Shown here in pieces: positions 17,285 through 24,622 of a stretch of 64,000 bases of DNA. The DNA lies in contig JAFAYA010000040.1 of assembly GCA_019240635.1 (NCBI GenBank), positions 41,609 to 105,608 on the forward strand, given 5' to 3'. The first letter of the stretch is position 1, and every line of letters starts with the position of its first letter. This stretch comes from Acidisphaera sp. (GTDB lineage Bacteria; Pseudomonadota; Alphaproteobacteria; Acetobacterales; Acetobacteraceae). The position numbers were made by a program, and so were the translations under genes. The notes under the pieces are model-generated. The model was not told the DNA's origin, ran no database searches, and worked only from the letters and a program-made list of their open reading frames with translations.

Positions 17285-18418
17285 ATGCCGCCACCGACCG
17301 CGCGCCTCGAGCTGAACCGGCAGAGACAAGCCGATCCCGCAGCCGTCGCCGCGCTTGTCACGCGAGCGGCGTTGCGCGCGGCGGCGCGGGCGATCGCCGA
17401 CTGGGCGGAATACCGGCCGACGCCGACCCGACCGCTGCCGGGCCTCGCCGCCCGGCTCGGCGTGGCCGAGGTCGCGGTCAAGCTGGAAGGCGAGCGCTTC
17501 GCGGTCGGCAGCTTCAAGGCGCTGGGTCCGCCCTACGCGCTGCAACGCGAGCTGCGCCGCCGCGGCGGCGCGCCCAATGGCTGGACCGCGGTCGCCGCGA
17601 CCTCCGGCAATCACGGCCGCGCGCTGGCCTGGGGCGCGGCGCGGCTCGGCGCGCGCGCCTGCATCTTCATGTCGGCGCACGTCTCGCCAGGCAGGGCCGA
17701 GGCCATCGGCCGGTTCGGTGCCGACGTTGTGCGCGTGCCCGGCGATTTCGACGCGGCGTCGCAAGCCGCGGCCGAGGCGGGACGCCGCCCGCGGCATCTG
17801 CTGATCGGCGACCTGCCGGTGCAGGGCCGGATGGACATCGCGCGCGACACGATCTGCGGCTACGCGGTGCTGGGACAGGAGATACTCGCGCAGTGCGGCG
17901 AACCGCCGACGCATGTTTTCGTCGCGGCCGGCAACGGCTCGCTCGCCGCCGCGGTCTGCGCGCGGCTGCGGCTCGAGCCCGGGCTGCGCCAGCCCTGCAT
18001 CTGCACGGTCGAGCCGACCGCGTCCGACGCGATCCGCCGGAGCCTGGCGGAGGGCGCCGCGGTGAGCCTGCCGGACGGCGCCTCGGTCATGGACGGGTTG
18101 GTGGTCCGCGCGCCGGCGGCGGCCGCCTGGCCGATCCTGCGCTGCGGCCTCGACGCCGCACTGGCGATTCCCGACGCGGCGGCACTGCTGGCGCTGCGCG
18201 GGGCGGCCTCCGGCGCCTGGGGCGACGCGCCGCTCGCGATCGGCGAGACCGGCATCGCCGCCGTCGCCGGCCTGCTGCAAGCGGCCGGCGATCCGATGAT
18301 GGCGCGGGCGCTCGGCGTCGGCCCGACGAGCCGGTTGCTGGCGATCGCCTGCGAAGGGGTGACCGATCCCGACGTCCTCGCCCGTCTGCTCCACGAAGCG
18401 GAGAGGGCGATGGCGTGA
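17285..18418 (+). CDS. Diaminopropionate ammonia-lyase-like PLP enzyme
   Basis: This 377-residue fold-type II PLP enzyme is cytoplasmic. Diaminopropionate ammonia-lyase removes both amino groups of 2,3-diaminopropionate to give pyruvate. Family features are the YRPTPTRPLPGLAARLG entry, the PLP lysine K78 in GSFKALGPPYAL, ATSGNHGRALAWGAARLG, the glycine-rich PTHVFVAAGNGSLA, and VEPTASDAI. It is somewhat shorter than the E. coli enzyme (398 residues), so a related substrate is possible. I chose the ATG at 17285; an upstream ATG at 17249 would place the operator inside the gene. It heads the plus-strand catabolic run with the M81 gene 10 bp downstream. Confidence 0.82.
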   Translation: MPPPTARLELNRQRQADPAAVAALVTRAALRAAARAIADWAEYRPTPTRPLPGLAARLGVAEVAVKLEGERFAVGSFKALGPPYALQRELRRRGGAPNGWTAVAATSGNHGRALAWGAARLGARACIFMSAHVSPGRAEAIGRFGADVVRVPGDFDAASQAAAEAGRRPRHLLIGDLPVQGRMDIARDTICGYAVLGQEILAQCGEPPTHVFVAAGNGSLAAAVCARLRLEPGLRQPCICTVEPTASDAIRRSLAEGAAVSLPDGASVMDGLVVRAPAAAAWPILRCGLDAALAIPDAAALLALRGAASGAWGDAPLAIGETGIAAVAGLLQAAGDPMMARALGVGPTSRLLAIACEGVTDPDVLARLLHEAERAMA

Positions 18419-18428
18419 GGATCGCGCC

Positions 18429-19904
18429 TTGAAGATCGCCTTGGGCGCGCTGCTGTTCGAGGGCAACACGTTTTCGCCGGTCGTGACCGATCGGCGCGAC
18501 TTCGCGTCAAAATACCTGTTCGAGGGCGAGGCCATGCTGGCCGGCCTGGCCGGCAGCGGCACCGAGATCGCCGGCGCCGCCGCCGCCGCAAGCGCGACCG
18601 GTGCCGACATCCTGCCGCTGATCGCGACGCATGGCGGGGCCGGCGGGCGCGTCGCCGCGGCCTGCCACGCCGAGCTGAAAGCGACCTTGCTGCACCGGCT
18701 GGCGGCCGGCGGCGCGGTGGACGGCGTCTGCCTCGCGTTGCATGGCGCCTTCGTCGCCGAGGGGATCGACGACGTGGAGGGCGATCTGCTCGCCGCGGTG
18801 CGCGGCATCGCCGGCCGCGTGCCGATCGTGGTGAGCTGCGACCTGCACGCCCATGTCACCCAAGACATGCTGCGGCTCTGCGACGCGCTGATCGGCTACC
18901 GCACCTACCCGCACGACGACGCGTACGAGACCGGCGAACGCGCGATGCGCCTGCTGCTCGACATCGTCGCCGGGCGGCTGCATCCGATTATGCGCGCCTG
19001 CCGTGCGCCGCTGCTGCTTCCGGCGCAGCGCCAACGCACCGCGGGCGATGGCCCGATGGCCGGCATCGTCGCGCTGGCGCGCCGGCTGGAGACCGGGCCG
19101 GTGCGCGCGGTCAGCTATTTTCCCGTGCAGCCCTGGATGGATTTTCCGGCGATGGGCTTTACGACCGTCGCGGTCGGCGAGACCGAGGCGGCGACCGCCG
19201 AGGCGGCCGAGCGTGTCACCCGCGCCGCCTGGGAGGCGCGCCGCGCATTCCAGGTCGCGGTGCACGCGCCGGACGCGGCCATCGCCGCCGGCCTGCGCCA
19301 GCCCGGTCTGGCGGTGCTGGCGGACGCGGCGGATTGCGTGGGCGGCGGCGCCACGGGCGACAGCGCGGGCATCGCCGCCTGGCTGCGACAGCACGCGCCC
19401 GAGGCGCCGGCGGCGCTGCACGTCGTCGACGCCGAGACGGTGCGCCAAGCGCAGCGTCACCGGCCCGGCGCACGCTTTCGCGCATCTCTCGGCAACAAGC
19501 TCGACCCGGCCTATGGCACGCCGGTACCGCTGGATGTCGAGCTGGTCTCTCTCTCCGACGGACGGTTCCGTTATGCCGGCGGGCTGATGCGCGGCGTGGA
19601 GGCAACCACCGGTCCCACGGCGGTTCTGCAGTCCGGTGCACTGACCATCGTGGCGGGCTCGCTCTCCGCCTACGAATACGCCGACGAGGTCTTTGCCGCC
19701 AACGGCGTCGACGTGCGCACCAAAAAATTCGTCGTGGTGAAAAACCCGATGAACTACCAGCCGGCCTATGCGGGGGCGGCGCAGTACGTGCTCGACACGC
19801 CCGGCCCGACCACGCCGAATCTGGCCCGCCTGCCATGGGGGCGGCTGGACCGGCCAACCTATCCGATCGATCCGGATTGTCCGCCGTCGTTCGTGCGGAT
19901 GTGA
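18429..19904 (+). CDS. M81-family metallohydrolase (MlrC-like)
   Basis: This 491-residue protein is related to MlrC, the microcystin-degradation hydrolase. The MKIALGALLFEGNTFSPV start, LALHGAFVAEGIDDVEGDLL, SCDLHAHVTQDM, GYRTYPHDDAYETG and GGGATGDSAGI are family hallmarks, and supply the Asp and His residues expected to bind zinc. MlrC itself opens linear peptides after first cleavage. Most homologues have unknown substrates. The start is a TTG at 18429, chosen because homologues begin at this point. Its end (ATGTGA) overlaps the GTG start of the next gene, so the two are translationally coupled. Confidence 0.85.
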   Translation: MKIALGALLFEGNTFSPVVTDRRDFASKYLFEGEAMLAGLAGSGTEIAGAAAAASATGADILPLIATHGGAGGRVAAACHAELKATLLHRLAAGGAVDGVCLALHGAFVAEGIDDVEGDLLAAVRGIAGRVPIVVSCDLHAHVTQDMLRLCDALIGYRTYPHDDAYETGERAMRLLLDIVAGRLHPIMRACRAPLLLPAQRQRTAGDGPMAGIVALARRLETGPVRAVSYFPVQPWMDFPAMGFTTVAVGETEAATAEAAERVTRAAWEARRAFQVAVHAPDAAIAAGLRQPGLAVLADAADCVGGGATGDSAGIAAWLRQHAPEAPAALHVVDAETVRQAQRHRPGARFRASLGNKLDPAYGTPVPLDVELVSLSDGRFRYAGGLMRGVEATTGPTAVLQSGALTIVAGSLSAYEYADEVFAANGVDVRTKKFVVVKNPMNYQPAYAGAAQYVLDTPGPTTPNLARLPWGRLDRPTYPIDPDCPPSFVRM

Positions 19905-21133
19905 CGCAGTCCCGGCGGGCGCTGAACGTCGCCGACTTGCGTGAGGCGGCCCGGCGGAGCTTGCCGCGGGCGCTGTTCGAGTTCATCGACCGGGGCACGG
20001 AGGACGAGGTGGCGCTGCGCGAGAACCGCCTCGCCTTCGAGCGAATCCGCCTGCGGCCGCGCGTCGGCGTGGACGTGTCCATCCGCTCGCAAGCCGTGTC
20101 GCTGTTCGGCCGCGAACAGGCGATGCCGCTCGCCGTCGCGCCGACCGGGATTGCGCCGCTCGCCTGGTTCGACGGCGAGGTCGCGGTCGCGCGCGCCGCG
20201 GCGGCGGCCGGAATACCCTTCGCCATCGCCACGGCTTCGCTGACCGCGATGGAGCGGCTGGCGGCGGAGGCGGGTGGGCGGCTATGGTTCCAGCTCTACG
20301 CCTTCACCGACGCCCGCATCACTGTCGGCCTGATCGAGCGGGCGCGGGCCGCCGGATTCGAGGCGCTGATCGTCACGCTGGACACGCCGGTCTTTCCCAA
20401 CCGCGAATACAACCTGCGCAACGGCTTCGCGGTGCCCGTGCGCATGAGCCCGCGCCTGGCGCTGGACGTGCTCGGGCATCCCGGCTGGCTGATGTCGGTG
20501 CTGCTCCGCTATCGGCTGAGGGGCGGACTGCCGGTCAGCGCCAACCTGCCGGAGCCGTATCGCCGGCTGATCGCGCGTGACCCGGACGCGGTGGCCGCGT
20601 CGCGCAGCGCCGCGCTGACCTGGGAGGATGTCCGGGCTATCCGGGACCGCTGGCCCGGCATCTTCATGGTCAAGGGGATCATGCGCAGCGACGACGCAAG
20701 GCGCGCCGTCGTCTGCGGCGCCGACGCCATCATCGTCTCCAACCACGGCGGCCGCACTCTCGACAGCGCCCTGGCGCCGATCGACGCGCTGCCCGGGATC
20801 GCCGATTGCGTGGGAGATGCGGCGACGGTGCTGATGGATGGCGGCGTCCGGCGCGGCAGCGACGTCGTGAAGGCGCTCGCCCGCGGCGCGCGGGCGGTGC
20901 TGGTCGGCCGCGCGCCGCTCTACGGCGTGGCGGCGGGCGGCCAGGCCGGGGCGGCGCATGCGCTGGCCCTGCTGCGCCGGGAGATCGACCTCTGCCTCGC
21001 CCTGGCCGGCTGTCCGCGCGCGGCGGAGATCTCGGCCGAGCTGCTCGCGGATTGCAGACGGGCGGTATCGTGTCCAGAATTTTCTAATAGGAAACAGGCG
21101 GGCGGCGATGCGTGGCGTACACCTCGAGGCTGA
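19901..21133 (+). CDS. FMN-dependent alpha-hydroxyacid oxidase/dehydrogenase
   Basis: This 410-residue enzyme of the lactate dehydrogenase (LldD)/glycolate oxidase family oxidises a 2-hydroxyacid to a 2-oxoacid with FMN. VAPTGIAPLAWFDGE, LWFQLYAF, LDTPVFPNREYNLRNGF, MVKGIMRSDDA, SNHGGRTLDSA (catalytic His and substrate-binding Arg) and LMDGGVRRGSDVVKALARGA are all intact. The GTG start at 19901 overlaps the M81 stop. The last 20 residues or so are unusual: they are encoded by operator box 2 and by the first bases of the deacylase gene. Substrate is unknown. Confidence 0.87.
   Translation: MTQSRRALNVADLREAARRSLPRALFEFIDRGTEDEVALRENRLAFERIRLRPRVGVDVSIRSQAVSLFGREQAMPLAVAPTGIAPLAWFDGEVAVARAAAAAGIPFAIATASLTAMERLAAEAGGRLWFQLYAFTDARITVGLIERARAAGFEALIVTLDTPVFPNREYNLRNGFAVPVRMSPRLALDVLGHPGWLMSVLLRYRLRGGLPVSANLPEPYRRLIARDPDAVAASRSAALTWEDVRAIRDRWPGIFMVKGIMRSDDARRAVVCGADAIIVSNHGGRTLDSALAPIDALPGIADCVGDAATVLMDGGVRRGSDVVKALARGARAVLVGRAPLYGVAAGGQAGAAHALALLRREIDLCLALAGCPRAAEISAELLADCRRAVSCPEFSNRKQAGGDAWRTPRG
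21080..21095. promoter_or_regulatory. Operator box 2, inside the oxidase 3' end
   Basis: TTTTCTAATAGGAAAC differs from box 1 only at the last base. It is 12 bp before the deacylase start and lies within the final codons of the upstream oxidase gene. This suggests an internal promoter for the deacylase under the same regulator. Confidence 0.65.
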
Positions 21134-22112
21134 TGTCGACCGCCGCGGCCGCTCGCTCGGCTGGCTCCGGGCGGAGTGGTCGAACGATCGTTCGGGCTAC
21201 GGCACCGTCGCCACGCCGGTCGTGGTGATCGGCAACGGGCCCGGCCCGACCCTGCTGCTGATCGCCGGCACGCACGGCGACGAATACGAAGGCCAGGTGG
21301 CGCTGGCGCGGCTGGCGCGCGCGCTCGACCCGGCCCGGCTGCGCGGGCGCGTGCTGCTGCTGCCGGCGCTCAATCGCATGGCGGTGCAGGCCGGCGCCCG
21401 GCTCTCGCCGGTGGATCGCGGCAACCTGAACCGGCTGTTCGGTGTCGGCGCGCAGACGCCCACCGGCCTGCTCGCGACGTTCCTGGAACGGGAGCTGATC
21501 CCGCTCGCCGACGCGGTGCTCGACCTGCATTCCGGCGGACGCTCCATGCGCTACGTGCCGAGCGTGTTCGTGCAGGATGCGGCGGAGGCCGCGCTGTGGC
21601 AGCGCACGCGCGGCATCGTCGCCGCCTTCGGCGCGCCCTGGTGCTTCGTCAAGCCGAAGGACCCGAGCGAGACGACGATGCTCGGCGCCTGCGGGCGGGC
21701 CGGCGTGGCCTACCTCTCGACGGAGCTGGGCGGCGGCGAGCGGCTCGACCCAGTGTTGCTGGCGCTTGCCGAGGCGGGCTGCATGCGCGTCGCCGCGGCG
21801 CTCGGCATGATGCAGCCGCCGGAGGGCCGCGGGGAGACCGTGCGCTGGCTGAGCGTGCCGGGCGAGAGCCACTACGTGTACGCGCCGTGCGGCGGCGTGT
21901 TCCAGGCCGAGGCGGCGCTCGGGGCGGAGGTGGGGCGCGGCGACTGCGTCGGGCTCGTACATACGCCGGAGGACCCGCTGCGCGAGCCGGTGCCCGTGCA
22001 TTTCCGCCAAGACGGCGTGTTCGTCTGCCGACGGACCACGGCGCGCGTCGAACCCGGGGATTGTCTCGGGCATCTCGGCGTCGCGCTGCCGGACATCAAG
22101 GGATCGGGTTAG
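21108..22112 (+). CDS. AstE/AspA-superfamily deacylase, DoeB-like
   Basis: This 334-residue zinc hydrolase belongs to the succinylglutamate desuccinylase/aspartoacylase superfamily. IAGTHGDEYEGQVALARL supplies the His and Glu zinc ligands, and VLDLHSGGRSM supplies the second His. LSPVDRGNLNRLF between them is typical of the DoeB subgroup, which removes the acetyl group from N-acetyl-diaminobutyrate in ectoine breakdown. Together with a diaminopropionate ammonia-lyase-like gene, an N-acylated diamino acid is a reasonable guess for the substrate. The ATG at 21108 overlaps the oxidase gene by 26 bp and follows operator box 2. It converges on the dehydrogenase gene with a 17-bp overlap. Confidence 0.82.
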   Translation: MRGVHLEADVDRRGRSLGWLRAEWSNDRSGYGTVATPVVVIGNGPGPTLLLIAGTHGDEYEGQVALARLARALDPARLRGRVLLLPALNRMAVQAGARLSPVDRGNLNRLFGVGAQTPTGLLATFLERELIPLADAVLDLHSGGRSMRYVPSVFVQDAAEAALWQRTRGIVAAFGAPWCFVKPKDPSETTMLGACGRAGVAYLSTELGGGERLDPVLLALAEAGCMRVAAALGMMQPPEGRGETVRWLSVPGESHYVYAPCGGVFQAEAALGAEVGRGDCVGLVHTPEDPLREPVPVHFRQDGVFVCRRTTARVEPGDCLGHLGVALPDIKGSG

Positions 22113-23027
22113 GCAGCGCCTCGCCGCGAAAGAATGCGCGCAGATTGGCGATGATGATCGCCGCCGTCTCCCGCCAGGTCTCTCGCGTGCCGCCGCGATG
22201 CGGTGCGAGGACGACGTTGCGGCACGCCAGCAGGGCCTCGGGAACCGCCGGCTCGGCCTCGAACACGTCCAGGCCGGCGCCGCCGATCTCGCCCGCTTGC
22301 AGTGCCTCCATCAGTGCCGCCTCGTCGATGCTGCTGCCGCGCCCGAGATTGACGACGAGTCCGCCGGGGCCAAGCGCCCGCAGCACCGCGCGGTCCACGA
22401 TGTGCCGGGTGCCGGCCCCGCCCGGGCAGCAAACCATCAGGACGTCGGAGCGTTCGGCCAGCGCCAGCCTCGTCTCGGCGTAGCCGAACGGAAGCTCGCG
22501 GCGACGACGCCGGTTGTGGTAGGCCACCGGCATGTCGAAGCCGGCGGCGCGGCGGGCGATCGCCTCGCCGATGCCCCGAGACCGAGAATGCCCATGCGGC
22601 GACCGTGCAGGCGCGTCGTCCAGCGCGGGTAGGCTTCGGTGCGCCATCGCCCGGCCCGCACGAACCCGTCGGCCGGCACGATGTCTCGCGCGACGGCGAG
22701 CAGCAGCAGCCCGAACGCCATGTCGGCTACGCAGCCCGCTGTCGCGCCTGGCGCATAGGCGAGGAGAATGCCCCGCGCCCTGGCGGCGGCGACGTCGAGA
22801 CTGTCATAGCCGGTGCCGGGATGGGCGATGATGCGCAGCCCGGGCAGCGCCGCCAACGTCGGCTGGTCGATCGGCGCGGCGCTGATCAGCGCCGCGATGC
22901 GCGCAGCGGCGTCCGGGTCGAGGCTCTGCAGCGCCTCCGGCCGCAGGCGCTGGAGCGAAAACGCCGCCGCATACTGCGCGAGGTAACATTCCGGTCCATC
23001 GCCGAGATACAGGACTTCGGGCTTCAC
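22096..23027 (-). pseudogene. D-2-hydroxyacid dehydrogenase, frameshifted
   Basis: Two overlapping frames together make one NAD-dependent D-2-hydroxyacid dehydrogenase of about 310 residues. The first (from ATG 23027) gives the substrate-domain part and reads as far as LHGRRMGILGLG. The second gives IGEAIARRAAGFDMPVAYHN through VVNLGRGSSIDEAALMEAL to the stop at 22096. The switch falls near 22573-22580, inside the NAD-binding GxGxxG motif. One missing base in a run of G/C would explain it. Everything on both sides is intact, so this is either a very recent null mutation or a sequencing error. It is divergent from the aldolase gene with operator box 3 between them. Confidence 0.8.
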
Positions 23028-23049
23028 GCGCCAACTCCCTGCTGCCGGA

Positions 23050-23065
23050 GTTTCCTATACGAAAA
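23050..23065. promoter_or_regulatory. Operator box 3, between dehydrogenase and aldolase
   Basis: On the plus strand it reads GTTTCCTATACGAAAA; its complement TTTTCGTATAGGAAAC aligns with boxes 1 and 2, including the ATAGGAAA half. It is 23 bp upstream of the dehydrogenase start and 89 bp upstream of the aldolase start, so it could control both divergent genes. Confidence 0.65.
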
Positions 23066-23153
23066 TCGGCCTTGGCGCAGCCATGAGCCGCGCGCATGAT
23101 CCCGCCAGGCGCTGCCGCGCCAAGTGGCTTCCGCCGCAGGAGGAGCAATACGC

Positions 23154-23927
23154 ATGGCCGCAATCGTCCAGGCCCTCAGCAGCAGCGATGCCGAGCAGCA
23201 GGAGTGGCGCCTGCGCTGCGATATGGCGGCGGTGTTCCGCGTCAGCGCACGGCTCGGCTGGAATGAGCAGATCGGCAACCACAATTCGCTGATGCTTCCG
23301 CAGGCCCGGTCTGGCGACACGCCGATGTTCCTGATCAACCCGCGCGGCTACCTATTCCAGGAGCTGACCGCGAGCTCGCTCATCGTCTGCGACCTCGACG
23401 GGCGTGTGGTGCGCGGCAAGGGCGAGCTCCGGAAGGTCGCGTTCCACATCCACGCGCGCATCCATCTCCGCAACCCCGGCGCTACCTGCCTGCTGCACGT
23501 GCATCCGCAATACCTGACGGCGCTCTCGATGCTCGAGGAGCCGCAGCTGCTGCTCGCGCACGGCAACAACCTGTTCCTCAACGACCGCGTGGTGGTGGAC
23601 AACTGGGGCGGCCAGCCCGTGCACGACAACGAGGAGGGGGACCGCATCGCCGGCCTGCTCGGCGACAAGACGATCATGATCATGGGCGCGCACGGCGTCA
23701 CGGTGGCGGGTCCGACGGTCGAGGAGGCGTTCGACGACCTCTACGCCGCCGAGCGGACCTGCATGTACCAGATGACGGCGCAGGCGACTGGCCTGAAGCT
23801 GCGCCAGCTTCCTGAGAAGCATCGCCGGGGCCACTCCGGCCCGCGCAGCGCCTTCGCCGACTGCCGCATGTTCCTCGACGCCTGGCGCCGCATCCTCGAC
23901 CGGGACGAGCCGGACTACGCCAGCTGA
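23154..23927 (+). CDS. Class II aldolase/adducin-family protein
   Basis: This 257-residue protein is of the zinc-dependent fuculose-phosphate aldolase/adducin fold. Motifs are RLGWNEQIGNHNS, LINPRGYLFQEL, AFHIHARIHLRNPGATCLLH (zinc histidines), HVHPQYLTALS and MGAHGVTVAGPTVEEAF. Members cleave or decarboxylate small hydroxy- or keto-acids, and the exact reaction varies. I chose the ATG at 23154 with GGAGGAG upstream. It is divergent from the dehydrogenase pseudogene with operator box 3 between, and probably belongs to the same catabolic regulon. Confidence 0.85.
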   Translation: MAAIVQALSSSDAEQQEWRLRCDMAAVFRVSARLGWNEQIGNHNSLMLPQARSGDTPMFLINPRGYLFQELTASSLIVCDLDGRVVRGKGELRKVAFHIHARIHLRNPGATCLLHVHPQYLTALSMLEEPQLLLAHGNNLFLNDRVVVDNWGGQPVHDNEEGDRIAGLLGDKTIMIMGAHGVTVAGPTVEEAFDDLYAAERTCMYQMTAQATGLKLRQLPEKHRRGHSGPRSAFADCRMFLDAWRRILDRDEPDYAS

Positions 23928-23938
23928 GTGGGGCGGCG

Positions 23939-24544
23939 CTACGCTGCCCCAGGCAGGGTCGCCGCGATCAGGTCGGCGACCTCCGCCGCCAGTGGCTCGC
24001 CTTGGCCGCGCAGCGCGGCCATGACGCTTTTCCGGTCGGCGGCGCTGCGGTTCTGGCTCATCTTCCACTGCGCCTCGACCCGCTCGGGGGTGAGCGTGAA
24101 GGCGCGAATGCCGGCCAGCATGGCTTGGCGAAACTTTTCCGGCAGCGCGTCGAGGTCGAAGCCGGGGTCATGGGCGCCGAGCGTGCGCAGCGCGCGGGCG
24201 ATCTCTTCCTCCTCCTCCAGGGGGCGTAGCCGGCCGGAGACGTGCACCGCCGCATAATCCCAGGTCGGCACCGCCGGCTGCGTCAGATACCAACTCGGCG
24301 AGATATAGGCGTGCGGGCCGCCGAACACGGCGAGCGCCGGGCCGTCCAGCGCCGCGCATTGCGGATTGCCGGCGGCGAGATGGCCGCTCAGCACGAAGCC
24401 GTCCTCCCGCTCCTCCAGCACGAACGGGATGTGCGTCGCCTCCGGACGCGCGCCGGCGGTGATCAGCAGGCCGAACGGATTGTCGCGGATCAGCAATTTT
24501 ATTCGGGCCTGGTCGGTCTCGGCGAAGACGGGGCGGAGATGCAT
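23939..24544 (-). CDS. PaiB-like FMN-binding protein
   Basis: This 201-residue protein has the PaiB fold, a split-barrel of the PNPOx type that can bind FMN. The segments NPFGLLITAGARPEATHIPF, AAGNPQCAALDGPALAVFGG, AYISPSWY and PTWDYAAVHVSGRL are diagnostic. In Bacillus, PaiB was described as a negative regulator, and its molecular activity is not settled. It is transcribed divergently from the MocR-type regulator at 24623 and shares its promoter region. This pairing recurs in Proteobacteria and suggests PaiB is the MocR target. Confidence 0.88.
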   Translation of the reverse strand: MHLRPVFAETDQARIKLLIRDNPFGLLITAGARPEATHIPFVLEEREDGFVLSGHLAAGNPQCAALDGPALAVFGGPHAYISPSWYLTQPAVPTWDYAAVHVSGRLRPLEEEEEIARALRTLGAHDPGFDLDALPEKFRQAMLAGIRAFTLTPERVEAQWKMSQNRSAADRKSVMAALRGQGEPLAAEVADLIAATLPGAA

Positions 24545-24593
24545 GGGCCATGCCTTTCGGCGTGCGAGTCCGGATGATGCTTGCTAGCCTGGA

Positions 24594-24617
24594 ATTGGAC
24601 CGATGACACGACCCAAT
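24594..24617. promoter_or_regulatory. Inverted repeat ATTGG-N14-CCAAT in the paiB/mocR promoter region
   Basis: ATTGG (24594-24598) and CCAAT (24613-24617) are symmetric within the 78-bp divergent gap between the PaiB-like gene and its MocR-type neighbour. The position fits an operator for the MocR protein, but five-base arms are weak evidence. Confidence 0.35.
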
Positions 24618-24622
24618 CTGGC

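Noticed and set aside
22532..22831. Small plus-strand frames across the dehydrogenase frameshift
   Set aside because: They lack domains and ribosome binding sites. The two minus-strand frames join into one known enzyme.
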